A stretch of DNA of 64,000 nt from Paenibacillus catalpae (lineage in GTDB: Bacteria; Bacillota; Bacilli; Paenibacillales; Paenibacillaceae): positions 1,426,001 through 1,490,000 of the forward strand of contig NZ_FOMT01000001.1 of NCBI RefSeq assembly GCF_900112695.1, read 5' to 3'. The position numbers were made by a program, and so were the translations under genes. The notes beneath the pieces are model-generated. The model was not told the DNA's origin. It was given only the letters and a program-made list of their open reading frames with translations, and ran no database searches. Below are positions 1 to 7,125 of the stretch, in pieces. The stretch's first letter is position 1. Every line of letters begins with the position of its first letter.

Positions 1-1155
1 CTGAGCAATGATTTTGGACAGAAGCTGGCTGTATACCGTGCCATTATCGCCGTAAGCAAGCAAGAAGTAGCTGCTGGGAACATCATCATATTTCCCAATA
101 ATAGGAAGACCATCCACCATCCCGCCGTAAAATGCTGCACAGGAATAAGCAGATTCTACCTGGATATCGGGGAATCTTCGGTTAAATTCCTCTATCAGAA
201 GCTCCGATTTATGAATCAGCTTCCTGTCCCGATCGTCCGGATACGTCGTGTTGTCATCGAGACCACCGATAATTACGCGGTTATCCGCCGTTGAGCGGAT
301 GTAGATATAAGGCCGTGCCGTTTCCCACAATAAAGTCCGGTTGTGCCAGGTAGAGAAATCCGTTACCGGCTGTGTCGTAACCGTATAGGTGCTGACGAAG
401 GAAGCCTGCTTTTCTTTTCGAATATCCATATTGTCGTAACCGGCTGCAAAGATAACATAACGAGCGCTGACTTGGTATCCTTTTTTAGTGGAAATAATCA
501 TGCGCTGCTGCTCTTTGTCATAATGATGCCCATTCATCTCCGAGTGCTCATACACCAGGACTCCCTGTTTAGCTGCATACTGGAATAGCGCGTGTGTGAA
601 TTTGTAAGGATTCAGTTCTCCATCATGATAGGAATATATGGCCGCATCCCGACTGAAAGGATATTTCGCTTCAATATCTTCCTTCTTCCAGAAATCCACT
701 TGGACGCCATGTCGTTTGATAAATTCGTATTCGTTTCTTAGACTTGCGACATCTTCTGGACAGCTTGCGGAATAAAGCGTATCACGACGGCAAAATTCAC
801 AATCCATTTCAACACGCCGGGAGGCAGCCTCGATGTCGTCGATCGCCTCTTTTAACAGCTTGAGATGCCTTGCGATATACTCCTCGCCGAAGGTGTTAGT
901 GAGAGAGGTGAACATCTTCTCACCCGAATATTGAATAATAGCCGTGTTTGTACTCGTGCTTCCCCCACCGACTGTTCCTTTTTCCAACACTACCGTCTTT
1001 AATCCCTGGTCAGCCAGATAGTAAGCGCACTGCGCCGCGGAGCTCCCTCCCCCAATTATCGCAACATCGCATTCTACATTGTCTTGTAAAGCAGGGTAAC
1101 TTGGGGCGACAGGCAAGGTTGATGGCCAGTAATATGTACCCGATTGTAAATTCAT
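1..1155 (-). CDS. FAD-dependent oxidoreductase, DAO family (C-terminus outside window)
   Basis: The 5' part of a flavin amine/amino-acid oxidase of the glycine/D-amino acid oxidase (DAO) family; about 385 codons are visible and the C-terminus runs off the left edge. Residues 31-42 carry the Rossmann FAD motif VAIIGGGSSAAQ, followed by the ribose-binding acidic residue in VVLEKG (about 56-61). Later segments such as RVIIGGLDD and FYGGMVDGLPIIG are typical of the C-terminal substrate/FAD domain. The ATG at 1155 follows an AGGGGG ribosome binding site 5 nt upstream. The protein is expected to be cytosolic and to oxidise an amine or amino acid, but the substrate cannot be read from sequence. It is divergent from the isochorismatase-like gene at 1317. 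Confidence 0.88.
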   Translation of the reverse strand, partial: MNLQSGTYYWPSTLPVAPSYPALQDNVECDVAIIGGGSSAAQCAYYLADQGLKTVVLEKGTVGGGSTSTNTAIIQYSGEKMFTSLTNTFGEEYIARHLKLLKEAIDDIEAASRRVEMDCEFCRRDTLYSASCPEDVASLRNEYEFIKRHGVQVDFWKKEDIEAKYPFSRDAAIYSYHDGELNPYKFTHALFQYAAKQGVLVYEHSEMNGHHYDKEQQRMIISTKKGYQVSARYVIFAAGYDNMDIRKEKQASFVSTYTVTTQPVTDFSTWHNRTLLWETARPYIYIRSTADNRVIIGGLDDNTTYPDDRDRKLIHKSELLIEEFNRRFPDIQVESAYSCAAFYGGMVDGLPIIGKYDDVPSSYFLLAYGDNGTVYSQLLSKIIAQ

Positions 1156-1218
1156 GGATTTCCCCCTGTATGAAATAGGCTGGAAATTATTATGCCCCGT
1201 TATTTCGTTCTTAAAAGG

Positions 1219-1245
1219 CAAAGAACCGCAAATTGCGGCTCTTTG
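1219..1245 (-). promoter_or_regulatory. hairpin in oxidoreductase leader, possible attenuator
   Basis: Arms CAAAGA-N-CCGCAA and TTGCGG-N-TCTTTG form a compact hairpin. On the minus strand it is followed by CCTTTTAAG, so it looks like a weak intrinsic terminator lying about 64 nt upstream of the oxidoreductase start at 1155, which is an attenuator position. It also lies upstream of the divergent gene at 1317. The function is inferred. Confidence 0.4.
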
Positions 1246-1316
1246 CTTTAGGGATAAGAATGATTTGTCCTTGGAAAAATAATATATCCTAATAAAATGA
1301 CAAGTAGGTGTATGCA

Positions 1317-1955
1317 TTGGATAAATTAAAACAGAATCTCGAGCAGAAAAATACAGCTGTAATCGTTGTTGATGTCCAAAATGATTACTGCCATCCAGAC
1401 GGTGCGATCGCTAAAACCGGAATTGACGTCAGTGCGGTTAGTCGGATGATGCCCAACCTGCAAGCCCTGTTAGATTCCGCACGGGAGCAAGGGATCCCTG
1501 TCATTTTTCTTCAGACGAATCACGAAAAAGCTACCGACTCTGAAGCGTGGCTCTCCCGTTTCAAGGATGGTATAAATCCGATTTGCCATACCGGCAGCTG
1601 GGGAGCCGAATTTTACGTCATCTCCCCAAAGGAAACAGATATTGTTGTAAAGAAACATCGATACAGCGGCTTTATTCATACCAGGCTTGAGTCCGTACTA
1701 CAGACCTTAAAGATCGAAACCCTTGTTATGACGGGTGTAAGTACTAATCTTTGCGTAGAATCCACCGCGAGAGACGGCTTTATGATGGATTATCGGATTG
1801 TGCTGATGAAGGATGCCTGTGCTGCCTTCTCTCAAGAAGAGCATGATATGACGGTCAAGACGGTTGATACTTACTTTGGAATGGCTTCTGATACGGAAGC
1901 TGTAATCAACTTCTGGCAGCACCAGGACAAACGCACGCCTCAGCTTCAAAACTAA
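1317..1955 (+). CDS. cysteine hydrolase, isochorismatase family
   Basis: Isochorismatase-like amidohydrolase of 212 residues, full length for the family. The expected triad is visible: Asp in VVDVQNDY (about residue 19), Lys in VVKKHRYS (about 112) and the nucleophilic Cys in STNLCVEST (about 146). Related enzymes hydrolyse ureidoacrylate, nicotinamide or N-carbamoyl compounds; the pattern around the Cys is closest to RutB-like amidases, but the substrate is not determined. I favour the TTG at 1317 because AGGTG lies 6 nt upstream; the in-frame GTG at 1308 lies inside that binding site. The 3' end overlaps the convergent recombinase gene by 4 nt, leaving no room for a terminator. Confidence 0.9.
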   Translation: MDKLKQNLEQKNTAVIVVDVQNDYCHPDGAIAKTGIDVSAVSRMMPNLQALLDSAREQGIPVIFLQTNHEKATDSEAWLSRFKDGINPICHTGSWGAEFYVISPKETDIVVKKHRYSGFIHTRLESVLQTLKIETLVMTGVSTNLCVESTARDGFMMDYRIVLMKDACAAFSQEEHDMTVKTVDTYFGMASDTEAVINFWQHQDKRTPQLQN

Positions 1956-2869
1956 ACACGCACGGGAAGCCGAATGGTGGCCATCGCTTCCTTCTTCTGT
2001 TCATCGTTAACGTGAGTGTAGATCATTGTTGTTTCAATGGAGGCATGTCCAAGCAGCTCCTTCACAACGCGAATATCTACACCGTTCTTTAGCAATATCG
2101 TGGCGAAAGTATGACGCAGTTTATGGCAGGAGAGCTTTTTATTCGCCGCACCGGGATTTATGCTTTTGAAGGCATCGAAGGTCTGGGTAGCGATTTTCTG
2201 AATCTGCCGGATCGACAGCCTTCTTCCCTTCTGCGATACGAAAAAAGCATCCTCCTGCTCCTTGTATGGTGTAATACGGTCCAGCGACACTTCCGTAAGC
2301 ACGGCAGCCAGCTCTTCTGGTACGGGAATTTCGTTCCACTTCCGCCCTTTCCCGAATACCTCGATCGTACCTCTTACCGGGTTGAAGTCACTTCGGTTCA
2401 ATCGGTGGACTTCGCCAACGCGTAAGCCGCAATAACTCATCAGCAGGAAAATGGCAATATTACGGGCGCGGTAGCGCCCTTCTATACACGAAAGGCTAGC
2501 AGCCAGCTCATCCTCTTCCAGGTACACCGGTTTCTTGTTCTTCTCTGTCTTGGATTTCTTGACTTCCATCGCGGGATTGCGAGCAGTCATCTCGAAATCG
2601 ATCAACGCGGTATAAAAGGATCGGATAGCCGATAAGGTCCGGTTCCTCGCACGGTCGCCTGCTCCACGCTGCTTGGATACGAGGAATGAAATCACATGCA
2701 TTTTCCCCGCCTGTTCAGCAGAAGCTCCTTCGAGTGATTCCAAATAGCCGTAGGCTTCTCTCATATATTCCTTCTGGGTGGTATCCGTATATCCGGCCTG
2801 CTTCATCCAAATGCGAAAAGCCTGAGTCAGCTTGCCGTATTGGTCCTCCAGTTCATGCTGTCTCTTCAA
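1952..2869 (-). CDS. tyrosine recombinase, XerC/XerD-like
   Basis: Phage-integrase family site-specific recombinase of 305 residues, the usual size of XerC/XerD and of solitary paralogues. An N-terminal SAM-like core-binding domain (about 10-100) precedes the catalytic domain. All catalytic residues are present: Arg150 (CGLRVGE), Lys174 (GKGRK), His249-x-x-Arg252 (HKLRH), His275 (LLGHAS) and the nucleophile Tyr284 (IYTH). The TTG start at 2869 has GGTGG 9-10 nt upstream. No integrated element, attachment repeats or gene cassettes border it, so it is more likely a chromosomal Xer-type or regulatory recombinase than part of a mobile element. It has its own promoter and a large palindrome at the likely transcription start. 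Confidence 0.9.
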   Translation of the reverse strand: MKRQHELEDQYGKLTQAFRIWMKQAGYTDTTQKEYMREAYGYLESLEGASAEQAGKMHVISFLVSKQRGAGDRARNRTLSAIRSFYTALIDFEMTARNPAMEVKKSKTEKNKKPVYLEEDELAASLSCIEGRYRARNIAIFLLMSYCGLRVGEVHRLNRSDFNPVRGTIEVFGKGRKWNEIPVPEELAAVLTEVSLDRITPYKEQEDAFFVSQKGRRLSIRQIQKIATQTFDAFKSINPGAANKKLSCHKLRHTFATILLKNGVDIRVVKELLGHASIETTMIYTHVNDEQKKEAMATIRLPVRV

Positions 2870-2912
2870 TACTTGTGTCCCACCTTATGTATAAAAAGTC
2901 GCTCTCAAAGGA

Positions 2913-2942
2913 AAGTGCGCAAAACTCTGATTTTGCGCACTT
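2913..2942 (-). promoter_or_regulatory. 12-bp perfect inverted repeat, probable operator of recombinase gene
   Basis: Perfect arms AAGTGCGCAAAA and TTTTGCGCACTT separated by 6 nt. The repeat begins one base downstream of an extended -10 (next entry) and lies 44 nt upstream of the recombinase TTG, so it would cover the transcription start. No T-run follows on the minus strand, which argues for a repressor site rather than a terminator. Confidence 0.6.
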
Positions 2943-2943
2943 A

Positions 2944-2952
2944 ATTATAGCA
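2944..2952 (-). promoter_or_regulatory. extended -10 promoter element for recombinase
   Basis: Minus-strand TGCTATAAT is a consensus extended -10 (TGnTATAAT). No good -35 is visible, which is typical of extended -10 promoters. Confidence 0.5.
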
Positions 2953-2983
2953 TATAATCTGACGTTTTTTGGGGTGAAAATAG

Positions 2984-3013
2984 GAAAAAGCAGCCCTAAG
3001 GACTGCTTTTTTA
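2984..3013 (-). terminator. intrinsic terminator after msrB
   Basis: GC-containing stem AAAAAGCAG..CTGCTTTTT with one mismatch and a minus-strand TTTTTCC run, 10 nt after the msrB stop. It isolates msrB from the recombinase downstream. Confidence 0.8.
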
Positions 3014-3023
3014 TGGATTTATC

Positions 3024-3446
3024 TTATTTATCTTCAAATAGCGCCGCATATACGCCATATCCTTGTTTTTCAAGCTCCGCTTTCGGAATAAATACCATGG
3101 CAGCTGAATTCATACAAAATCTCATTCCGGTTGACGCCGGGCCATCGTTAAACACGTCACCCAGGAAGGAATCGGCTTGCTTGCTTCTTACTTCGGTACC
3201 GAATAATCCTTTACGTTTAAAAACGAAGTTCTCCGGATCCAAAGGTTTTGAAAAACTTGGCCAGCCTGTACAAGCATCGAATTTATCCTTCGAACTAAAC
3301 AGAGGTTCACCTGAAACGATATCTACGTAAATTCCTTCTTCTTCGTTATTCCAGTATTCATTAGCAAAAGGCTGTTCGTCCACCCCATGCTGCGTTACGT
3401 TATATTGCAGTTTAGTCAGCGTTTTTAGCTTTTCTTTTTTGTTCAT
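3024..3446 (-). CDS. msrB: peptide methionine-(R)-S-oxide reductase
   Basis: Single-domain MsrB of 140 residues that reduces methionine-R-sulfoxide in proteins using thioredoxin. The diagnostic RFCMNSAA motif is present with catalytic Cys111, as are the conserved GWPSF (61-65) and the FNDGP loop. The paired CxxC zinc-binding motifs found in many MsrBs are absent, so this is the zinc-free form. Cys59, just before GWPSF, could act as resolving cysteine. It is cytosolic with no signal peptide. A GAGGAG element lies about 10 nt upstream of the ATG. It ends at its own terminator. Two overlapping micro-genes lie upstream on the same strand and may be co-transcribed. Confidence 0.96.
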   Translation of the reverse strand: MNKKEKLKTLTKLQYNVTQHGVDEQPFANEYWNNEEEGIYVDIVSGEPLFSSKDKFDACTGWPSFSKPLDPENFVFKRKGLFGTEVRSKQADSFLGDVFNDGPASTGMRFCMNSAAMVFIPKAELEKQGYGVYAALFEDK

Positions 3447-3467
3447 CTCGTGATCACTCCTCTACCC

Positions 3468-3605
3468 TTATTCGTATAAAGAATTTTCGAAGATGAGTTC
3501 ACCAATCGTCTGTTCTTGAGGGGCTTTCTCACTTACAGGCTTATTCATTTTTGCTGTCCATTTCTCCAGGATATAATCACGGAGTTCTTTAAATTTCGTT
3601 ATCAT
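3468..3605 (-). CDS. small hypothetical protein, 45 residues
   Basis: Short ORF starting MITKFKELRDYILEKW, predicted soluble and helical at its N-terminus and acidic at its C-terminus. It is credible because GGAGGGTG lies 6 nt upstream of the ATG. Its start overlaps the 3' end of the preceding small gene by 17 nt in another frame, an arrangement that usually means translational coupling. It lies 21 nt upstream of msrB. I recognise no family. The alternative is that this and the upstream ORF are one gene split by a frameshift, but the dedicated ribosome binding site argues against that. Confidence 0.55.
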   Translation of the reverse strand: MITKFKELRDYILEKWTAKMNKPVSEKAPQEQTIGELIFENSLYE

Positions 3606-3786
3606 ACTTTTCACCCTCCCAACTCGCTGGATTCGTGCCGTAAGCAAAATAGAAATCGTAGCTTCTCGGAAGCATATTAGGATGATCTGAAAGTCCAAGT
3701 ACATTATCAACCGTGTGTTTATTGAACTCTTGTATCAGTTGCTTAAGATGCTCGATAAATAAACGGAACACGTATTCCACTTTCAT
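3589..3786 (-). CDS. small hypothetical protein, 65 residues
   Basis: Short ORF beginning MKVEYVFRLFIEHLKQ, with a predicted amphipathic helix in the first 25 residues and an aromatic-rich C-terminal half (RSYDFYFAYGTNPASW). The ATG at 3786 has a near-perfect GGAGGAGGTG 6 nt upstream; that same motif contains an ATG at 3791 that runs straight into a stop. It overlaps the next small gene by 17 nt. Function and family are not recognised. Confidence 0.6.
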   Translation of the reverse strand: MKVEYVFRLFIEHLKQLIQEFNKHTVDNVLGLSDHPNMLPRSYDFYFAYGTNPASWEGEKYDNEI

Positions 3787-3868
3787 TTCATACACCTCCT
3801 CCGTGGAAACAGTATAACAAGAATGAATCTCCTGCAAATCTGCGAGAAGTCATGAACGACAACAGAAA

Positions 3869-3932
3869 AGGACATGCCATTTGATCATGAATCATGATCA
3901 TTTTCATGCTTCTATGCCAAAAGTCATGTCCT
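3869..3932. repeat. branched hairpin with inner 9-bp palindrome
   Basis: Outer arms AGGACATG and CATGTCCT enclose a second perfect inverted repeat at 3882-3900 (arms TGATCATGA and TCATGATCA around one base). Seven T residues follow on the plus strand and TTTTCTG on the minus strand, so it could terminate in either direction. No plus-strand gene ends here. It may end transcription from the exporter side, or belong to a small RNA. Confidence 0.5.
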
Positions 3933-3967
3933 CGTTTTTTTCTGGGGCTTCATTCTCTCAATTACAT

Positions 3968-3987
3968 AACATAATATATATTATGTT
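3968..3987. repeat. 20-bp perfect AT-rich palindrome
   Basis: AACATAATATATATTATGTT is identical to its reverse complement. It lies between the exporter terminator and the branched hairpin. It resembles a regulator binding site, but no promoter pair could be placed confidently around it. Confidence 0.45.
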
Positions 3988-4021
3988 AACTATATATTTG
4001 AAGTCCCAATATTTAACAAAA

Positions 4022-4055
4022 AGAAGGCAATCGCATGAAATGCGACTGCCTTCTC
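4022..4055 (-). terminator. intrinsic terminator of the DHA2 exporter
   Basis: Long stem with arms AGAAGGCA..TCGCAT and ATGCGA..TGCCTTCT followed on the minus strand by TTTTTGTT, just after the exporter stop. Confidence 0.85.
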
Positions 4056-4067
4056 TCCATTTTATAA

Positions 4068-5606
4068 TTAATGTCCGCTGAAGCCCTGTTCTTCCATCTC
4101 TGTAGTTGGATCAAGCTTGCTTCTGCCCATGAAGAACGAAACCAATAATGCGAGAACGGCCGGAATGATGGCCCAGGCAAATGTACCAACAATTGAATCA
4201 GCCAACGAATGAACAATTTTGTCCAAAACATCTGGCGGAATTTGCTCACGAGCTTCCGGTGCGAGAATTTCGCGCGGATCCTTAAATTCCATGCCGCCTG
4301 CGGGAGCGGATCCCCCGCCTGTCGCAAAGGCATCGGTCATTTTGCTTGTGAACAGATTGCTTTGCACAATACCGTAGATCGTAATACCAATTGTCATCCC
4401 AAGCGAACGGATGAAGTTAAGCGTCGAGCTTGCCGTACCGCGTTGACGTGCAGGCAGACCATGGATGGCGGTATTCCCCAATACGGAGAAGGATGCGCCA
4501 ATTCCAAGACCAATCAGAATCATATAGATCGTAACAATAAATCTCGAGGAGTCCGCCGTAAGCGTTGTCGTCAAGATCGATCCTACAACCAGGATAATGA
4601 ATGTGCCCACCATAATATTGCGGTAAGGTACCTTCGTCATAAGGAAGCCGCCGGATGTAGCTGTAACTACTGTGCCAAGCATCATCGGCAGCAGCACGAG
4701 ACCGGAATTGGTCGCAGAACCGCCTAATACACCTTGAATGAAGATTGGAATGAATACCGAAGCGACAATAAACGCAGCACCGCTGAACAATGCACTAAGA
4801 ATGCTGGTGGAATACAGCCGGTTCTTAAATAACGCATACGAGATAATCGGTTCCTTCACTTTCGTCTCTACAAACAGGAATGTAATAAGCAGAACGACGA
4901 AGCCTGCAAACATGCCAAGAATTTGAACCGAGTCCCATGCGTAAGTCTTGCCCCCAAGCTCAAGTGCGAACATGAGGCAGACAATTGCCCCAATCAGCGT
5001 GGCCGCTCCGTACCAGTCGATCGGCTGCTTCGAATGTTCCATCGATTCCTTGTAGAAGAAACCAATCATACATAGTGCGATAATGCCAAGCGGGAGATTA
5101 ATGTAGAATACCCACTCCCATGCAAAATTGTCCGTAATGTAAGCCCCAAGCAGCGGCCCGAAGATGGAGGACATTCCGAACACGGCACCGAACATGCCGC
5201 CCATTTTACCCCGGCTCTCCAGTGGAACCGCGTCAAACATAATAGTGAAAGCGACCGGCATCATAGCCCCTGCCCCGATACCTTGAACCGCGCGGAACAG
5301 TGCCAGCTCCGTAATCGATCCGGCAGTTCCGCATAATACTGAGCCCGCCATAAATACGATGATACCGAAGAGGAAAAACCGCTTTCTGCCGTACATATCG
5401 GACAGCTTGCCGAAGATCGGCATCCCTGCCATTTCCGCCACCATATAAGCGGATGTAACCCAGACAAATTTGTCCATGCCGCCTAGTTCGGCGACGATAT
5501 TGCCCATCGCGGTCGCGACGATCGTGTTATCCATCGACGCCATCAGAATACTAAGCAACAGACCGGCAATGACAAGTCCTACGTTGCTTTTCTTGTTTAC
5601 AGTCAC
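4068..5606 (-). CDS. DHA2-family MFS drug exporter (EmrB/QacA type)
   Basis: Proton-driven multidrug efflux permease of 512 residues with about 14 predicted membrane helices, the length and topology of the DHA2 family. Helix 1 carries the D1 signature MDNTIVATAMGNI (about 25-37), and the loop after helix 2 carries motif A, GKLSDMYGRKR (about 65-75). Motif C-like glycine-rich sequence follows in helix 5. The start is GTG at 5606, overlapping a possible 65-codon leader ORF by 4 nt; an AAAGG lies about 12 nt upstream. Transcription probably starts near 5877, giving a roughly 270-nt leader with repeated sequence elements, which suggests inducible control. The exported compound cannot be predicted. 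Confidence 0.93.
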   Translation of the reverse strand: MTVNKKSNVGLVIAGLLLSILMASMDNTIVATAMGNIVAELGGMDKFVWVTSAYMVAEMAGMPIFGKLSDMYGRKRFFLFGIIVFMAGSVLCGTAGSITELALFRAVQGIGAGAMMPVAFTIMFDAVPLESRGKMGGMFGAVFGMSSIFGPLLGAYITDNFAWEWVFYINLPLGIIALCMIGFFYKESMEHSKQPIDWYGAATLIGAIVCLMFALELGGKTYAWDSVQILGMFAGFVVLLITFLFVETKVKEPIISYALFKNRLYSTSILSALFSGAAFIVASVFIPIFIQGVLGGSATNSGLVLLPMMLGTVVTATSGGFLMTKVPYRNIMVGTFIILVVGSILTTTLTADSSRFIVTIYMILIGLGIGASFSVLGNTAIHGLPARQRGTASSTLNFIRSLGMTIGITIYGIVQSNLFTSKMTDAFATGGGSAPAGGMEFKDPREILAPEAREQIPPDVLDKIVHSLADSIVGTFAWAIIPAVLALLVSFFMGRSKLDPTTEMEEQGFSGH

Positions 5607-5800
5607 TTTCCACGCAACCTTTCTTCCTTAACATTTGTCAGTGTTGTCTGGCTATTCGAAACAATGTTTCGCGATAATAGCCGGCTATGTACGAAGCACC
5701 TCTGCATCCAGCGAAGCAAAAGTGAAATATAGCCCAAAATCCCCTGCTTTATCCCGCTTGCAGCTTCTTCTCTCTTCATACATATTCTTTCGTATGTCAT
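5603..5800 (-). other. possible leader ORF upstream of exporter
   Basis: A 65-codon ORF lies within the exporter leader and ends in a TGA that overlaps the exporter GTG (GTGA). The overlap suggests coupling, but no good ribosome binding site precedes the ATG at 5800 or the internal ATG at 5779, and the peptide resembles nothing I recognise. It may be chance. Confidence 0.25.
5657..5671. promoter_or_regulatory. palindrome CGAAACAATGTTTCG, operator candidate copy 1
   Basis: A 15-bp palindrome, with arms CGAAAC and GTTTCG, in the exporter leader. The same 12 bases AACAATGTTTCG recur at 5809-5820. Confidence 0.4.
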
Positions 5801-5808
5801 CGTAACAT

Positions 5809-5820
5809 AACAATGTTTCG
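5809..5820. promoter_or_regulatory. repeat AACAATGTTTCG, operator candidate copy 2
   Basis: Direct repeat of the 12-mer found at 5660-5671, 149 bp away, close to 14 helical turns. It lies between the promoter and the exporter gene. Confidence 0.35.
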
Positions 5821-5883
5821 TTGCATAGTCCAGAATTTAATCAACCTGTATCTTCCTGTGCAATTGGAAAAATACACATTTAA

Positions 5884-5912
5884 ATCATATAGAACACACG
5901 TTCTTGTGTCAA
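5884..5912 (-). promoter_or_regulatory. sigma-A-type promoter for the exporter
   Basis: Minus strand TTGACA (5907-5912), 17-bp spacer, TATGAT (5884-5889). The spacer contains the dyad AGAAC-N4-GTTCT, a plausible repressor site. Transcription would start about 270 nt upstream of the exporter GTG. Confidence 0.7.
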
Positions 5913-6033
5913 CCATTTATTACAAGAATTGATGATTCAATCGGATACCATTTATCTAGACTTGCTTGTTTATTATGGTTGAATATGGCAAACACTTGAT
6001 GATAGCGCTCGAGCAATGAAATGGGGATCAATC

Positions 6034-7125
6034 ATGCGAATAACAACCTTGCAATTTTTTTGGATTTTAGCCGTTATTGAACTTACCATGACGATATGGT
6101 TGACCATCTCTCCTACAATAACCAGCGTACAGCAGGATGCTTGGATCTCTATTTTTATAGGCGGACTTATCGGCCTGACTACCACGTATGTATATGCCAA
6201 ATTGTGTGCGCTGCATGACAGCCGTTCGCTTGTTGGCATTTGCCGGAAAGTTCTTGGCAAATGGCTCGGGACGCTTGTAACCGTCTATATCCTGCTGGGA
6301 TGGTTCAGCGTTACGGTAGTCATTCTGCGTGCCATGACGGATTTCATTCAATTAGTACTATTTAACAAGACAAGCAACTGGGTGATCAGCATCATTATGA
6401 TCGCCAACATGGCCTATATCTCGTATAGAGGGGGCATAACAGCAATAGGCCGGTTCAGCCAGATTACTGGACCGCTTTTTTTTACGGTCGTCCTGCTAAC
6501 CTTTGCCCTAAACGCAACTAACCTTGACTTCAAGCAGATCATGCCAGCTTTTCATGATCATAATCTGATTGATCTATTTGACGCTTCACTTGTTCACGGT
6601 TCTTTTTTGTCAGAATCCATATTAATCATGATGTTGATCCCTCTGATCACACAGCCTGGAAAAGCGGCAAAAACGGCTTTATGGGCCGTTAGCATCTCTT
6701 CATTTCTCGTCCTTCTGACAACCGCCAGCGTCATCATGACTTTTGGGCCTGAGTTATCGGGACAATTCATTTACCCTTTCTTCAATATGGTCCGTTTCAT
6801 TTCGGTATTGGAATTCATTCAGAATATGGACGTATGGGTTATATTTGTCTGGCTGTTTGGCGTATTCGTCAAGTTGTCCGTCTATTTGACGTTGACAAGC
6901 CACGGAATAGCGGAACTTACCAACCGAGACATAAGGAAGAAAACCGTGTTGTTTCTGATTGCTGCTTATCTGCTTTGCACGCTTCCGCCTCTAAATATTA
7001 CTATCGTTTTGACGAGCTATCTTTATAAAATATGGCTGCCTCTCATCTTTTGGCCAAGCATGATCGTTATCCCTTGTCTCTTGCTTATTATTAGCTTAAT
7101 CAGGCGCAAGCAACTATCTAGCTAG
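6034..7125 (+). CDS. GerB-family spore germination permease
   Basis: Endospore germination permease of the APC-like GerAB family; 363 residues with about 10 hydrophobic helices. In spores it sits in the inner membrane and binds the germinant. The start is set at the ATG at 6034 (MRITTLQFFW), preceded by GGGGAT; the upstream in-frame ATG at 6016 has no convincing binding site. Unlike standard gerABC operons this gene lies on the opposite strand from its presumed partners and converges with gerC, the two stops overlapping by 4 nt. It therefore needs its own promoter, which I could not place with confidence. Confidence 0.9.
   Translation: MRITTLQFFWILAVIELTMTIWLTISPTITSVQQDAWISIFIGGLIGLTTTYVYAKLCALHDSRSLVGICRKVLGKWLGTLVTVYILLGWFSVTVVILRAMTDFIQLVLFNKTSNWVISIIMIANMAYISYRGGITAIGRFSQITGPLFFTVVLLTFALNATNLDFKQIMPAFHDHNLIDLFDASLVHGSFLSESILIMMLIPLITQPGKAAKTALWAVSISSFLVLLTTASVIMTFGPELSGQFIYPFFNMVRFISVLEFIQNMDVWVIFVWLFGVFVKLSVYLTLTSHGIAELTNRDIRKKTVLFLIAAYLLCTLPPLNITIVLTSYLYKIWLPLIFWPSMIVIPCLLLIISLIRRKQLSS

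Noticed and set aside
1952..2869. Tyrosine recombinase as the integrase of a genomic island
   Set aside because: No tRNA gene, direct att repeats, relaxase, phage or cassette genes occur next to it, and neighbours are ordinary chromosomal genes.
2686..3330. Plus-strand frame of 214 codons over the recombinase/msrB junction
   Set aside because: It is antisense to msrB, crosses a terminator and an operator, and matches no protein family.
4209..4727. Open frame of 172 codons antisense to the exporter
   Set aside because: It lies wholly inside the well-supported exporter gene on the other strand, has no binding site and has a biased composition typical of shadow frames.
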